In this document: positions 1 through 13,627 of the stretch, one piece after another
Numbering within the stretch: the stretch's first letter is position 1
Layout of the letters: every line of letters starts with the position of its first letter
Position numbers and translations under genes: made by a program
Notes under the pieces: generated by a model
What the model was told of the DNA's origin: nothing
Database searches by the model: none
Seen by the model: only the letters and a program-made list of their open reading frames with translations
From: Cruorifilaria tuberocauda
Lineage: Eukaryota; Nematoda; Chromadorea; Rhabditida; Onchocercidae
Direction: 5' to 3'
NCBI GenBank assembly: GCA_013365365.1
Contig: JABVXU010000051.1
Span: 1 to 64,000 of the forward strand
Length of the DNA stretch: 64,000 nt

Positions 1-55
1 TATTATTAATTTTCTTTCAATAAGTTATTAATGCGGAGGTTTCTCATATTTTTAG

Positions 56-3000
56 AAGGCAAATGATAATGGTTGGCAGGACAGGAAGATTACAAAAGAA
101 AATGAGCGAAATGCAATAGAGAAAGTGACAGTTGCAGAAGAAGCTATGTTGAAAACTGATGCCATTTATACAAATGACGTAACAGAAAGTGATTTAGCTA
201 TAACAAATATAACTAACCAAGATTATCAAAACGCAGTTGTGCGTAAGTTAATTTGATGGCAGTTATACGTTTGGCAGTTGGTTCATTTTTTTAATATTGA
301 TAGTATTTTAGCAAGCATAGGATTCCACTCGCGTTGGTTTTTATGATAAATGATTTGACTTTTTAACTCATGAAACTTTTACTTTTTATTTATTAATTTC
401 ACAATAAGTAGTTTGCATTTAATTTGTCGATGTTATTCAAGTGTTTCCAAAACTCTTTATGTATATCTCCATCATACAGTTTTACTTTGAGTTGTCTTTG
501 AGATCTATATGCAGTAATTAATTGGTAACTCCCGTGCTGTATGATTTTTTTAACTGAAATAACTTCATGTGCTAAAATTCCAATTAATGAAAAGGTTTTA
601 ATTTAGTCTCATCATTGTCAGCGCTGAAACCGGTCAGAGTTTCGTTGAAAATCCAACAATTAGTACACTCATTGCAGGTAAGTCAGTTTCTGTTTTGACT
701 TCATTTTTGTTGTTTCATTAGTAAATCTATGTATTCTGACGACCCCCAAACGTCGAAGATAAGAAGTATGCGAAATTGTTATAAATTTTATTTTTCAATT
801 CTGTTCCACGAAATTAGTTTTCTCTCTCATTTGTTATATTTATTCCGTTTTATTAAGTTAGCAAATCTGATTAATATTTTTTTACACTATAAAAAATTCC
901 TTTATGTTGGGTAACTTATCAATAGCAAAATCTTCACTAAGCGTCATCAGATAAATTGTTGACTGATATGAAGTTGCAATTTTAAATTGTTATTGTATGC
1001 AGCGAATTTTATTTACAGTTAACTATTAAAATTTGACGGTCGATTACTAGTTTTCGATTACAAACATGAGTCTTTTATGTGATTCATCATATTCCTAATA
1101 AACTGTCAGTTTTCAATTAGCTATGATTTCCACGAGTCCCTTTGTTTTTCTGGAATCCCATTACATCATACTGATTGATTTATCTTTAATTTAAAAAATA
1201 AAAAGATTATTGAAAACATATTATTTGATAGCACTCTTATATTTTTTTCTCAGTTTCTGTAGAATGTATTGAAATCTGAAAGTGCAAATTTTTTATATTT
1301 TATTTGAATATTTTAACCAATCCTTGATGTTTTTTAAAATTAATAATGAGAAAGAAAAGGAAAAATCAACCGATTATTAATTAATAATAGTTATCTCTTT
1401 ATGTTATAACTTGCCGATTTATATTTATGGAACTGAGAAAAAATATATATGCGTATTTTCAGTTTATTTATCTTAAATGCTTTGAAAACCGATGATAGGA
1501 CTACTATGTTTTCTGTCATTCTCTGGTAATAAGTAATGTATCCCGATGGATTCTTTTTTTCATATACATTTTTAACTTTTTTTGATCGGGAAAGGTTAAA
1601 AGTAGTTAAAGGTAGTAAGATATAAACTCTTGAAAAGGTATCGTAGTACTATACAATGTGTACAAAAATAAATATATTTGTTCACTTATATTTTTCGAAA
1701 TTCTCAAATTTCTCTCACTATTCAAAAATTATATAGTTATTTTATAAATTTTAAAGATTACATGGAATTTTTCCATTTCATGTATAGACTGCTTGTTATT
1801 GCGGATTAGTATAACATATAGTTAGTGTCATTTTTGACACAGCGTTGAAAGAAATCAGTAAATGCTCACTGAAATAAGATGAATGCTGTTGTTTTTGATG
1901 TTATCGCTTAGTGGAATTATTTAAAGAATAAAATGAATTACAATTTACACTTTGTTTTTTTTTTTCATTTTTTTCTTCTTTCTAATTTTCTACTTTTCTT
2001 GTTTCCTGCTTTTTTACGTTATCATACCATTTCTTCATTCTTTTCGCTCTTTTCATCTTCTTGATTTTATTAAATGTATTAATAAATTACATATTTTTAT
2101 AATTATGTAAAATTTTTCATAAAATGTTGAAAAAGAACATCATTGAGGGCGAATACATTTTCGTTTAGGCGTATTGTGGTATAGTTTAATTACATCGGAT
2201 AATTGATTTCATTACGAAATGATTTCGACATGCTAGTTGCTATTATTCGTGATTTTTAATCTCTTATTTTCGAACATATATCTAATAAGCCGTTGAGGAA
2301 GAAAAAATTTTTAAGATTATTTAAACCTTTTTTTTTACACTTTCAGAGAGGAAAGAGAGAGAAAAGTTCAGATTAGAGTTCAGCTTAGAGATAGAATTAT
2401 AAAGTTCTGGGAAATTAGTTTTATCATATGAATTTTTTAAAATTATTTTCCAAGTTTATAACAACAAGTTCCGAATTCTATTTATACCATATTTTCTGTT
2501 ACCCTTGCATAGGATACTTCTTATTCTTCGCATCAATATTTTTTTCTGCTTCGAATGCATTTCAAGTGCTGTCACACCTATAAACTTATCTTTAAATATT
2601 TCGAAAAATTAGTCATTTGTATTAGTTTCAATCGTGTATTTTTCAATCGTCTTTGAAATTATAGAGTAAATGTTATCTTATTTAATTGCTATTATGTGAT
2701 AAGCTTACGTTTTGTTCACCGTGTATTCACTACTGATAAGCATTTTTCATCAACAGCATCCATCATCTTTATCAATTAATATCAAATCTAAGTTTGTAGC
2801 TAAAGATTCCAAAAAAGCGCATAAAACTGATGTCTGGACGAATCTCAGGAAATAGAAATTGCATGGTGTTAAATCCGATAGTTAATCATAAGCAATTTGG
2901 AAGTGGAAAATCTCACTTTCATCTGTTGAAAATGGTGCCGTTAAATCTATTACTGTTAACGCTTTCCTGCGGAATTTGATTAGCAATGTATCCAATGTAA

Positions 3001-6000
3001 TTGCAACATTTTTTCAAAACGAATATGGCAGATGACTGTAATAATATATTAGCTAATCATTGTGTCGAGGAATCGATCTGTTCTGATATTGGTGGTAAGG
3101 TTAATATGGCAACGCAGACGAAACCTGGATTGTCAATTACGCAAAATACTGTCGAATTATTGCTTCCAAAATCCTATCATTCATCTGTCGGCGCCATATG
3201 TCGTTTTCTTAGCGGTACTACCGCTGAGTTGGCATCAATGGAATCTGTAAACGAAACGTTGGAAGCATCACTGGAATCCTTGCGACGCTCATTGAAAAAG
3301 CATCGATCCAGAAATATTCCTTCTGGACGGACCATACTAACGCAGGGAGTTTCGGTAGCTATCAGAAAATTTAATCCATTACATTCCTATAAGAAGTTAT
3401 CACTTAAACGTTTCAAGGATGAGCGTAATTTCGTGGAACAGAAGTTAAATACTTTTATCAGAATTTCGGATTTGAGTTTGGGCCGAAAATTCGTCAAAGT
3501 ATCTGATCTTAAATGTTGCAAGTATTTTTATGAATTACATATATTGCACGAATGCCGGTTAATGAGTTTCCAGAGACCGAAGAAAAAGCCATTGCATGAA
3601 TATTATAACGATGACGATGCTGAATTAGAAGGTTATTTCCTTCGATCATTTTAAATTAAATGAAATTGCATCAGAATTTTGATTCATTTGGAAATAGGTT
3701 CTTCAATTTTTTTTCTTCAAAAGAAATTTCAAATTGAAAACCTAGATAGCAGTATTTAACATCGATTCTGGATTTTTTCGGTTTCCTATAACACAAAGAT
3801 GACTTATGGAAGGAAATATAAAATTTCAGCATTAGCTAGGATTGTTGATCCGTTAGCACCACGTCCAGAAGGTTCTATGATCTGTCCGGCACGTGGTGAT
3901 CATGCATCGGTATCCACAAGTTTACCACGTTCTATTGATTCCGCATTGCATAAATATGGTACGTCCCAATCAAGAGTGGTAGCCGCTGTTGTACTAGATC
4001 ATTCTGCTCGACCGGCGTATTCACTTACTTACGGTAAATGTTCATTGGTAAAATTGGCCACAATAGAATTATTTTGGACGATATCGTAACAAAAAATGAT
4101 TAATATGAATTTCCCAATTAGGAATTTTTATTTATTTCCAGGTAAACTCCTAAGTCGTGCTAGCAAAGTTGCTCATATGTTATTAACGAAGCTTGTTTCT
4201 GGTGTAGTTGGCAAAGAAAAAGTCCAGTTATGTAAAAGTGGTGATCGAGTAGCTTTGGTAAGTACTTTTAAATAATAGTAATAGATATTATAACAAGCTA
4301 TTTTATCCACCACTTTAAAATTCACATATATTTCCATCCAAATTTTCTAGTACATTCATAAACTTAATCGCTTCTCACTGTGTTTAAATTTGCAAAGTAT
4401 TGAAATATTCCTTCCCAAGAATGTATGCAATATAAAAAGTGAGAAAATTTAGCAAAATATTGTTCTTTGAATTAAATTAAATTTGAAGCAAGGACTTCAA
4501 ATTTGATGTAATTTTAAATTATTCTTTTCTTCCAGGTTTATCCGAATACGGAACCTCTTTCATTTTTGGTCGCTTTCTACGGGTGTATTCTGGCTGGAGT
4601 TGTTCCAGTACCAGTCGAAGTGCCACTTACCAAACGGGTCATTTCTTTCCTTTTGCCCATATCAATCCATATTTATTATTAGCATATTTATTTGATATTT
4701 TACTTTTCTTGATGTATTTTTCCTCACTTTTATTTAAATTATATTTGCAGTGCAAACAATGTTTAATACAGATTTTTTAAGGATGCGGGTATCCAACAAC
4801 TTGGCTTTTTGCTAGGAAGTTGTGGTGTGAAGGTAGCTCTTACATCCGATGCATGTTATAAAGGCCTACCGAAACGTTCATCAAGCAATCAGAGTTATCC
4901 TAATTCTGGCCCTTCTTTAATACCTGGTAGTGAAATTATTGATTTCAAAGGATGGCCACGACTTGTCTGGCTCACAACTGAACATTTGGTAAAGTTTTTA
5001 AAACTTATACACAAATTGTTGAATATATATATATATATATATATTGGAAATCGGTTTTCTAAATTCTGGCTTTTAAAGCTCTGAAGTAACCTGGATTTGT
5101 TGTCGTAAATTAATTCGAATATTCATCAAAATTAAGGTTGATTAATTATTAGGGATATTCCTAAAAGAGAACAGAAATAATGCATAAATTTATGTGTTTT
5201 TATTTTTTTTGAGTATAACTGTCATTGCATGCGCTTAACTTCGATTATATTACAGATATCAGTGTTTTTTACAGAGTAAGCCACCGAGAGATTGGTCAAT
5301 ACCACAACGAGTTACGGATGATTCTGTGGCATACATTGAGTATACCACAGATAAAGAGGGTAGTGTGAAAGGTGTATGCATAACTCGGCAAGCTTTACTT
5401 TCGCATTGCAGGTATGTTAGCTGTGATACAAAATGATTTTTGGACTAAATTTTGTGCATTTATGTGCATTTAAACTTAAGTTATTTATTTCAGATCTTTA
5501 GTAACAGCAATGAATTATTCGGAGTCAGATACAATGGTATCAGTTCTTGATTTCAAACGTGAGGCAGGCTTATGGCATTCCATTTTAGCGGTGCTGTTTG
5601 ATTTTTAAATCGCTCAACTTTTTTATACTGTTTAATTTTCCTACATTGTTGTTTTCCCCAGTCCGTTTAATATTAGTTAAATTGATAGTTTGATTATTTA
5701 AAATATAGAATGAGATTCGAATCTTTTGCAATCATCATAATTGGTTTTAGAGTGTATTTGCTGGTTTACGTGTTATTTTCGTTCCATATTCATTGATGAA
5801 AATTAATCCGGCATCGTGGATGTTAATGGTTACGAAGTATCAAGGTAAAAAATACAGTTTTCTATGAGAAAACGAAAAAATTATTTTATATGCAATTAAA
5901 TGTTCTGATTTAATTTCATTGAAGATTTTCAGAAAAAAAATTAGTTCGAATCAACTTATTTTTGCTTTATACTTCTGTTTACTTTGCTTTTAAACTTACT

Positions 6001-9000
6001 GCTTATAAACTAACTTGCTTTTGCGTACTTTTGTAAGCAAACAACATTTTACTCGCTTTAGCAAAAACAGCTTTGGTAAAATCACGTGATTTACATTGGG
6101 GTTTGTTGGCAACTCGTGATCATAAGGAAATCAATTTGTCATCACTTCGTTCAATTCTGGTAGCTGATGGAGCAAATCCATGGTCTTTATCATCTTGTGA
6201 TCAGTTTGCTTCCATTTTCCAATCACGCGGCTTAAAGCCCGACGCAGTTTGTCCATGTGCAGGTTCTTCTGAAACTGGTACAGTATCGTTGCGAAGGTTT
6301 GATTTTATTAACATTATTCAATATTAATATATTTAGTAATGAATATACAAAAAATTATAGGTTGGTATAGTTTCATCATAATACATCTTATGACGCTATT
6401 AATCGTTAGCAGTTAAGTTATTCTTTGTTGTCTTTTGTGTATGCATAACAGCATGCATTTACTTGAAAATTTCACATATCTACCTATGTGTACAATATAT
6501 GGCATTATATCTTTATTATAGGCCTTGTACTGATGGTAGTTTGCACAACTCTGGCCGTGGTGTTCTCTCGATGTCTGCTTTGAGTTATTCGGTAGTTCGT
6601 ATGGATCAAGAAAATTCATTAACATCCTTAACTTTACAGGTAAAAATAAGTTAACTTATTAGGACTTCATTTATCAAGATCGTTATCTTTAAATAATTAT
6701 TATAAATTTAATTCTAGGATGCTGGTCAGATTATTACTGGTGGTGTTGTTGTTGTTGTTAAGGTTTCTGGACCACCACGACTCTGCATGGTTGATGAAAT
6801 TGGTGAAATTTGTCTGTATGCACATAGCACAGGTTCTGCTTATTGGGGTTTGGATGGTTTATCAGCCAATACTTTCAAGGTTTAAAAGTTTTAAGTTTTC
6901 TTTTCTTAACCTATGATATGATGACTTGTGCATTAAAATGATTTTCATTTTTCAGTTACTTCAAACAAAAATTTTAAATGAAGTATCAAATCTTATTTTT
7001 TAACATTAATTTCATTAAACTAAAATTTTCTCAAGTCAAAGGCTCTCATCACAGGTGGAACCACTGGGTAACGATGACAAACCATTGGGGCCGATGTCTT
7101 ATGTTCGAAGTGGCTTGCTAGGATTTCTTGGACCGGTAATCTATTTATTGAAAATTGGGTTAATAATTTATATTTCAATTTTATATTTTGGCTTTATTTA
7201 AATAATATCAAGTTTTCATTGAAATTTAAATTTCAGAATGGTTTGATTTTTGTGGTAGGTAACCGTAATTCGCAAATTTATGTATCGGGTCGGCAACATG
7301 GTGCTGATGATCTAATTGCCACAGTATTGGCTGTTGAACCAATGAAATTTATTTATCGAGGTTTGCTGTTTGGATCCTTATTGTCTTTTCATATAAAAGA
7401 TTAAATTTTTTTTACATCTCAAAAATTCTCATAAAGCTTATCTATATTTGTTGGACGAGAATAATTATTTTTTGTATATGCGAACATATCAGAATAGGTA
7501 TTTGATCATCTGATACTTGCAGGGAGGATCGCTGTATTTTCTGTTAATGTTCTGCGCGATGAACGGATATGCATTGTAGCTGAGCAAAAACCTGGCGTAT
7601 CTGAGGAAGATTCTTTCAGTGTAATAAAATTTCAGTGTAATTTCCGCTAAATTTTTCTTGTCGAAAGTTTAAATTATACAATTATTTATTTTTGGGATAA
7701 AAAAGAGTGAAATTGTTGACGTTAATTAAAAATAATAATGCGAATTATCGTTTAATTGAGTTTTCAATGATTATCCGCAGTCTAATTTCAGTGGATGAGT
7801 CGTGTATTACAAGCAATTGATAGCATTCATCAAGTGGGAATTTATTGTTTGGCCCTTGTGCCATCTAATCAGTTACCAAAGGTAATTTCGAAATAGAGAT
7901 CTTCGGAATAAAATTTTTTTTCTGTGAATTCAATAGATTCAACAATTTTGAAATATACTTTGCACTGGTGATTTAATGGGTAACTAAATATATAAGTGAT
8001 ACTCTAAATTTTCTTCAATGATATCTTCTACTCTTTTTTGAAAGTATTAAAATATCGGGATTTAGTTGTAAAATCTTACTGTTGTTGTAATTTAGATCCC
8101 ATGACGAGAATTTTCTAAAGAATAGAATTTCTAGTGATAAATTGAAATGAAATTTCGAAGTATTTTAGACACCATTGGGTGGTATCCACGTATCGGAAAC
8201 ACGACAGCGATTTATCGACGGCGTATTGCATCCAACAACACTGCTGATGTGTCCTCATACTTGCGTAATAAATTTACCAAAGCCCCGAGAACAGCAGTCG
8301 GATGTTGGACCAGCAGCTATGTTTGTTGGTAATATCGTTCAAGGAGTACGAATCGCTGCAGCCAAAGGAAGACAAATTAATGTCGATGATGAGAAGGTTA
8401 ATTAATGCACTGAAATCTGTTAATTGTACTTCTATTTAGAAGTTGCATTATTCAGTTATATTATACTTTTCGTTAAGATAGATAGTATTATCTAATTAAA
8501 AATTCCAATTGTTAAATGGTGAAGAACTTCTTATATTTTCCAGCAAGTTTGCAAAATATAATTATTTACCATAATAAGCTTGTTGTAGGCGATTAGTTTG
8601 ATGGAAGTTTTACGCCAACGTTCACAAACATCGCCTGATCACGTATTATTCACACTAATGAATTCACGTGGAACGGAAATGGAAAGTATAACATGTGCAC
8701 AGTTGCTGAAAAGGGCGGAACGAATCGGTGCAATGTTAACCGATAAAGGAAGATTAAATCCAGGCGAACATGTTGCTTTGATTTTTCCACCTGGTATCGA
8801 CCTAATTGCAGCTTTTTATGGGTGTCAAGCAGCAGGTGCATAGACATTGATAATTCGAATCCAATTTACCTAATTTAAGTTGAAATTTAATTGCTAACAA
8901 CATCAAATTTGGCATTTATTACAATATGCAAAATCTTCAGTAGCATCGGTGAAATTAGGTATCTGTCAGATGAAGTTGCGAATTTATATAAAATTCTGAC

Positions 9001-12000
9001 TAAATGTTTAAATATAATGATCTTGAAATGCAAGATGTGGTTTGCTGGAAGTTAGTGTCATCATGATTTTTTTATTGGAACCGCTAATAAAGTTGTATAT
9101 AGTGACATTACTTCCGCAATATAAGCTTTACTGAGAGATCAGATGGTTCTGTAATGCTGGAAAACTATTGAAACTAATAACTTTTAAATCGCAATGACTT
9201 CTAAATCCATGTTTGGTTGATATTATTTTTCATTGAATTAAGAGATTTACATTAAAGGATTGGTACCGGTCTGTATACGACCACCGCATCCACATAATTT
9301 GCAAATAACTTTGCCGACAGTGCGGATGATTGTAGATGTTTCGAAAGCAGTTGCGGTGATCTCAACTTCATCCTTAATCAAGTTACTCAAGTGCAAAGAA
9401 GCTTCTCTGAGAGTTGATGCAAAGGTAAGTTTCCTTTCCTTTCCTTTCAATGTTTATTCGCCTAACTTTATAGAAGAACATCTTTAAAATCTTCAAAAGT
9501 GATATATGGAGGAAAATAAATCGAATAATTAGAAAAGTGATTCAAGGAATATTTCAGGCATGGCCCACCATTTTGGATGTGGATGATCTTCCGTCACTCA
9601 GCAGAAAAAAGTGGGAATCCGAATGTTTTGAAAGAAAACCAACCGATGTTTGTTATTTGGTTAGGAAATATTACTATTAAAATAATCCGTAGTTGAATAG
9701 TAATATTTATTAATGTGTTTCGGCTTTAAATGGATTAAATCTCTATCAGAGCGTTGTTTTAGTTCGTTTAAGATGGACGATCATCAGTTTATTAAAAAAA
9801 CTTCAGGATTTCTCGATAAGTACTACAGGGCAGCTAGCGGGAATTGTTATCAGTATCGCTGGTGCTACAGCATTATGTAGGAGTTTAAAAGTGGCGTGTG
9901 AATTGTACCCATCACGACATATTACTTTGTGCCTTGATCCATATTGCGGTCTTGGTTTAACACTTTGGTGTCTGTCGGGGTAAGCCCATTTACTTTGTGA
10001 TTTTCAGTTTTGTCGTCTTACTCCATGTATTCCATCTGTTCATATGTTGAAATTCAGTATAGACGTTTTATTTTTGCAGATTTTATTTATTATTGATTAT
10101 AATGCATTAATAAGATACTGCTTCGGGACAGTTATGGATTTGACTGCAAATTTTATAATTAGGAATATATTTGTCTATTGGTGTATCATCTAATAATATT
10201 ACTTAAGAAAATGACAAGGTTCATATTTGATTTCAGCGTCTATTCCGGTCATCATTCTTTGTTGATTCCACCAGCAGAAGTAGAGCAAAATGCTGCTCTA
10301 TGGTTGACAGCTGTTTCACAACGAAAAGGTTTTTAGCTCTGAATTCTCTTATTTCTGTTTATTCATCTACTTGTTTAAAATATAATATTTTAAATTACTT
10401 TTAGAAAATTGATATTTTTTGAAACAATGTTTTTTTATGCACTTATAATCGTTAATCTTCTTTTATTTTGACTAAATCTTACTCATGGCTAGCATATTTA
10501 AGTAAGATTTGGTATTTCAGTCCGTGATACATTTTGTTCTTATGGCGTAATGGAACTATGTGTTCGGGAGTTAGCACCTCAAATTTCGCTGCTGAAGGAG
10601 AAAGGTTTTTCACTTTCATGGTAAGTGTATGGAAATTTTTCATTTGCTGTTTGAATTTTCGAGATTATTTGAATTTACCTTTATTGAACTAAATGAATTT
10701 ATATTCTCTAACTTCTTAAATGCATCTTCTATATTTATCTGTTACTAATCAACTTCCAATCTCGTTATTTGTCATAGAGGGAAGCATATCATCACATATT
10801 AATACCACATTATTGAAAGTGCATTTATGTTATAAAATATTTTTGTTTCAGCTTGCGCACATGTGTTGTTGTTGCCGAGGAACGACCGAGAGTTGCTTTA
10901 TGTGCAGCATTTTCTAAGCTCTTTGCCCCTCTTGGTCTTAATTCTCGTGCAGTTTCTACATCATTTGGTTGTCGGGTACTATCTTTTTTATCTAATTTTA
11001 AACTTGACTATAAAATTTTGATTAGAAATGGGTTGAACTGTATATCGAAGGTAATTTGCTGGAAAATATTTATCTTGTTCTTTATGTACTTATTGTTGGA
11101 TAAACTTGCATCGAAACTTTAGATCATTCCTAAATCTTCGAAAATTTTGTGTTAATTTAGTAAATTCTGGCTGTTTTGGCGATAATTGCCATTTGCTGTT
11201 AAATAATGAATACTTTATATAACTGGGTTACATTGTTTTTTTAGTTCCGATACTTTTTTTTTGCACGATTATTTTCAATTTAGGTGAACACAGCAATTTG
11301 TATGCAAGGAGCAGCGAGTCCGGATCCAGCAACAGTATATGTCGATGCGCGAGCGTTATGTAATGATCGTGTAACGCTTGTTGAAAAGGGTGCACCACAT
11401 AGTATAGCGTTAATGGAAAGCGGAAAAGTATGATTTCTTCATTTCTGAAAGATCAAAATTTGAAATTTTAGAATCAAGCATTCCCGATTGTCTAATTTTT
11501 AGACGGAAAAAACAATTTAGGCTTGTTGAATTAAAATAAAATGATTCATTTCAGTTGCTTCCTGGTGTGGAAGTGGTGATTGCAAATCCGGAAACTAGAG
11601 GTCAATGTGCTGATTCACACTTAGGTGAAATTTGGGTTGCATGTTCACATAATGCAGTTGGTTATTTCACACTGTACGGTGAAGAAGCGTCTTTACATAC
11701 TGATCATTTTAATGCAAGGTAGTGTTTATGGTATTTGGAATTGAGATGTATGTGGGAATGTATGTAAACAGTAATAGCTTGGACTAATAAATATCAACTG
11801 AACTATTTACATGTTTGATTCCATCATCACTTCATTCGTGTTTTGACTTATTTTCGTTATCTGGCTAGTTTATTTTAAGATTATATTATTATGAACTCTT
11901 CTAATTGTACCAGATTAGAGACTGCTTCAACTGAACTGAATTAATTAGTGATTTATGCTAAGCTTTAATCTTTCTACTGCCTTTTATTTTTCGATTAATA

Positions 12001-13627
12001 TCATTATATAACTTTATTCTTTTTATATATGAAATTATGTCAATATTAGACATAGTTTAATTAATAATAGGAGTATCAATTAATAAATGGCAGAGATAAT
12101 CTAAATGCTTAAATTAAACTTGGCTTATTAGTAATAAACTCATTAACATAAGCATAAACATGTAATATGTACGTAAACGATATATCAGAGAAACAATCGA
12201 TGACTGTGCTTAATAACATTTTTAATCGACATTTTCCACATTTCATCTCGTTGATTAAACGTCGATATCTAATGTGTCATTTCAGTACTTGATGTCACAT
12301 TACATTGAAATACATTAATTTTTAGATTAACAACTGGTGATACTCTCAAGCGTTTTGCACGTACGGGTTATTTGGGTTTTCTTCGACGAACACAATCCAT
12401 AACAGCTGATGGAGGTCAGTCTTTCTTTTGTAATTTTTTATGATGATTTGTAATATCTCTTTCAGAATTTCCAACTTCATTTATTTTTCAATTTATAGTC
12501 TAGGAAACACAAGTCATTTATTAGAGGACTTGAAAGGAAAGGAATTATCGACTCCTGCATTTTTCTTAATGAGGTTTCAAAAAATCCCGAGAAAATTTTT
12601 TTTTATCAATCTTTACAAACCAAAACCGTTTCGATTTCATAGCACTCATAAAATGCTGTTCTTTGGAACTCCTCATATATTTAAACTTCATCTCTTCTGA
12701 TTGGCTTAATTCCATAAAAAATTGTAAACTTGTTGTTAGATATAGTTCCTTGACAGAGAAAATAAATCGCGTATTGCAGAGTTACACGATGCAATATTTG
12801 TTGTTGGTGCATTGGATGAAGCACTGATGTTACGTGGCATGAGGTACCATCCGGTAGATATCGAAGCAACTGTAATACGAGCGCATCGGAAAATTTCTGA
12901 GTGGTTGGTATTGTTTTTTATAAATTTAATAAATTTTTCTTAAATGTTTGTTTGAAAATTATAATGTAATTGTACATGGATTTTCATTTGTTCAAATTGT
13001 TACAGGATGTGATTGATTTGAAAATTTGATTAGTATCCTAAAATGCATCGTTTTCTTTTCATTTTACATTACATTAGTGCTGGAAGAAGAACTCCAATGG
13101 GAAGTTCCCTTAGATCTAAAAATAGCAGGTTGATCTAAAATAATCTATTACAGTATTTTATATTTTCATACTGCGGGAGTTTCAATAAAACAAATTAACT
13201 TATATGAATGCGATTTTTGAGAGAGAAGATAGCTATGGTTTTTTGGTGATATTGATTTTGATAATTCTGATATAGGAGGGACCCCTCTTTTATTAATTAA
13301 CTTCAGTTGCAATTTCAGATTTTTTGAAATTAAGCTTATTGCATACAACTTGTAATAAATAAAGAAATTTTCAGTGCTGTATTTACCTGGACACACCTTT
13401 TGGTTGTTGTTGCCGAAACAGAAAGTGCGGAATCAGAAGCGTTAGATTTGATACCAGCTATAACGTCTACTGTATTGGAAGAGCATCATTTGATCGTGGG
13501 TGTTGTGGTAATTGTTGATCCTGGAGTGGTACCTATAAATAGTCGAGGTGAAAAGCAGCGGATGCATTTACGGGATGCTTTCTTAAAAGATATGCTTGAT
13601 CCCATTTATGTTGCTTACAACATGTAA
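56..13627 (+). CDS. dip-2: DIP2 (disco-interacting protein 2) homologue, 5' end outside window
   Basis: Thirty visible exons code for 1397 residues: 56-242, 622-677, 3574-3631, 3830-4033, 4142-4257, 4536-4637, 4782-4988, 5275-5411, 5494-5590, 5751-5844, 6062-6296, 6522-6639, 6718-6879, 7055-7135, 7237-7360, 7523-7620, 7792-7881, 8169-8396, 8589-8835, 9258-9424, 9558-9659, 9807-9979, 10237-10328, 10521-10620, 10852-10975, 11284-11427, 11555-11718, 12326-12414, 12759-12903, 13375-13627. Landmarks are KIQQLVHSLQ-RPKKKPLHEYY before the first domain, YTTDKEGSVKG in the first adenylate-forming (FAAL-like) domain, FSISTTGQLAG in the second, and the family C-terminus LDPIYVAYNM. The usual N-terminal DMAP1-binding region should lie to the left of the window. 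In other animals DIP2 limits certain diacylglycerols and restrains axon growth; that role is inherited knowledge, not visible here. The donor after exon 4536-4637 is a weak GTCATT. Two exons begin after non-pyrimidine acceptors. Family assignment is secure and most junctions are supported by alignment to remembered vertebrate DIP2. Confidence 0.95.
3025..3654 (+). CDS. Candidate alternative 5' exon of DIP2 (or nested single-exon gene)
   Basis: An ATG at 3025 opens 183 codons inside DIP2 intron 678-3573. It then runs without a stop, in the same frame, into DIP2 exon 3574-3631. A transcript starting here and using the normal donor at 3632 would replace the DIP2 N-terminus with a basic segment that includes a short predicted coiled coil (near LEASLESLRRSLKK). 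Without that splice the ORF ends at 3654, giving a 209-residue protein. I recognise no domain in it, and it does not resemble the DMAP1-binding region. An ORF this long is unusual in such AT-rich DNA, and keeping frame with a known exon makes chance less likely. I cannot see a promoter or a clear spliced-leader acceptor. Confidence 0.5.
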   Translation: MADDCNNILANHCVEESICSDIGGKVNMATQTKPGLSITQNTVELLLPKSYHSSVGAICRFLSGTTAELASMESVNETLEASLESLRRSLKKHRSRNIPSGRTILTQGVSVAIRKFNPLHSYKKLSLKRFKDERNFVEQKLNTFIRISDLSLGRKFVKVSDLKCCKYFYELHILHECRLMSFQRPKKKPLHEYYNDDDAELEGYFLRSF

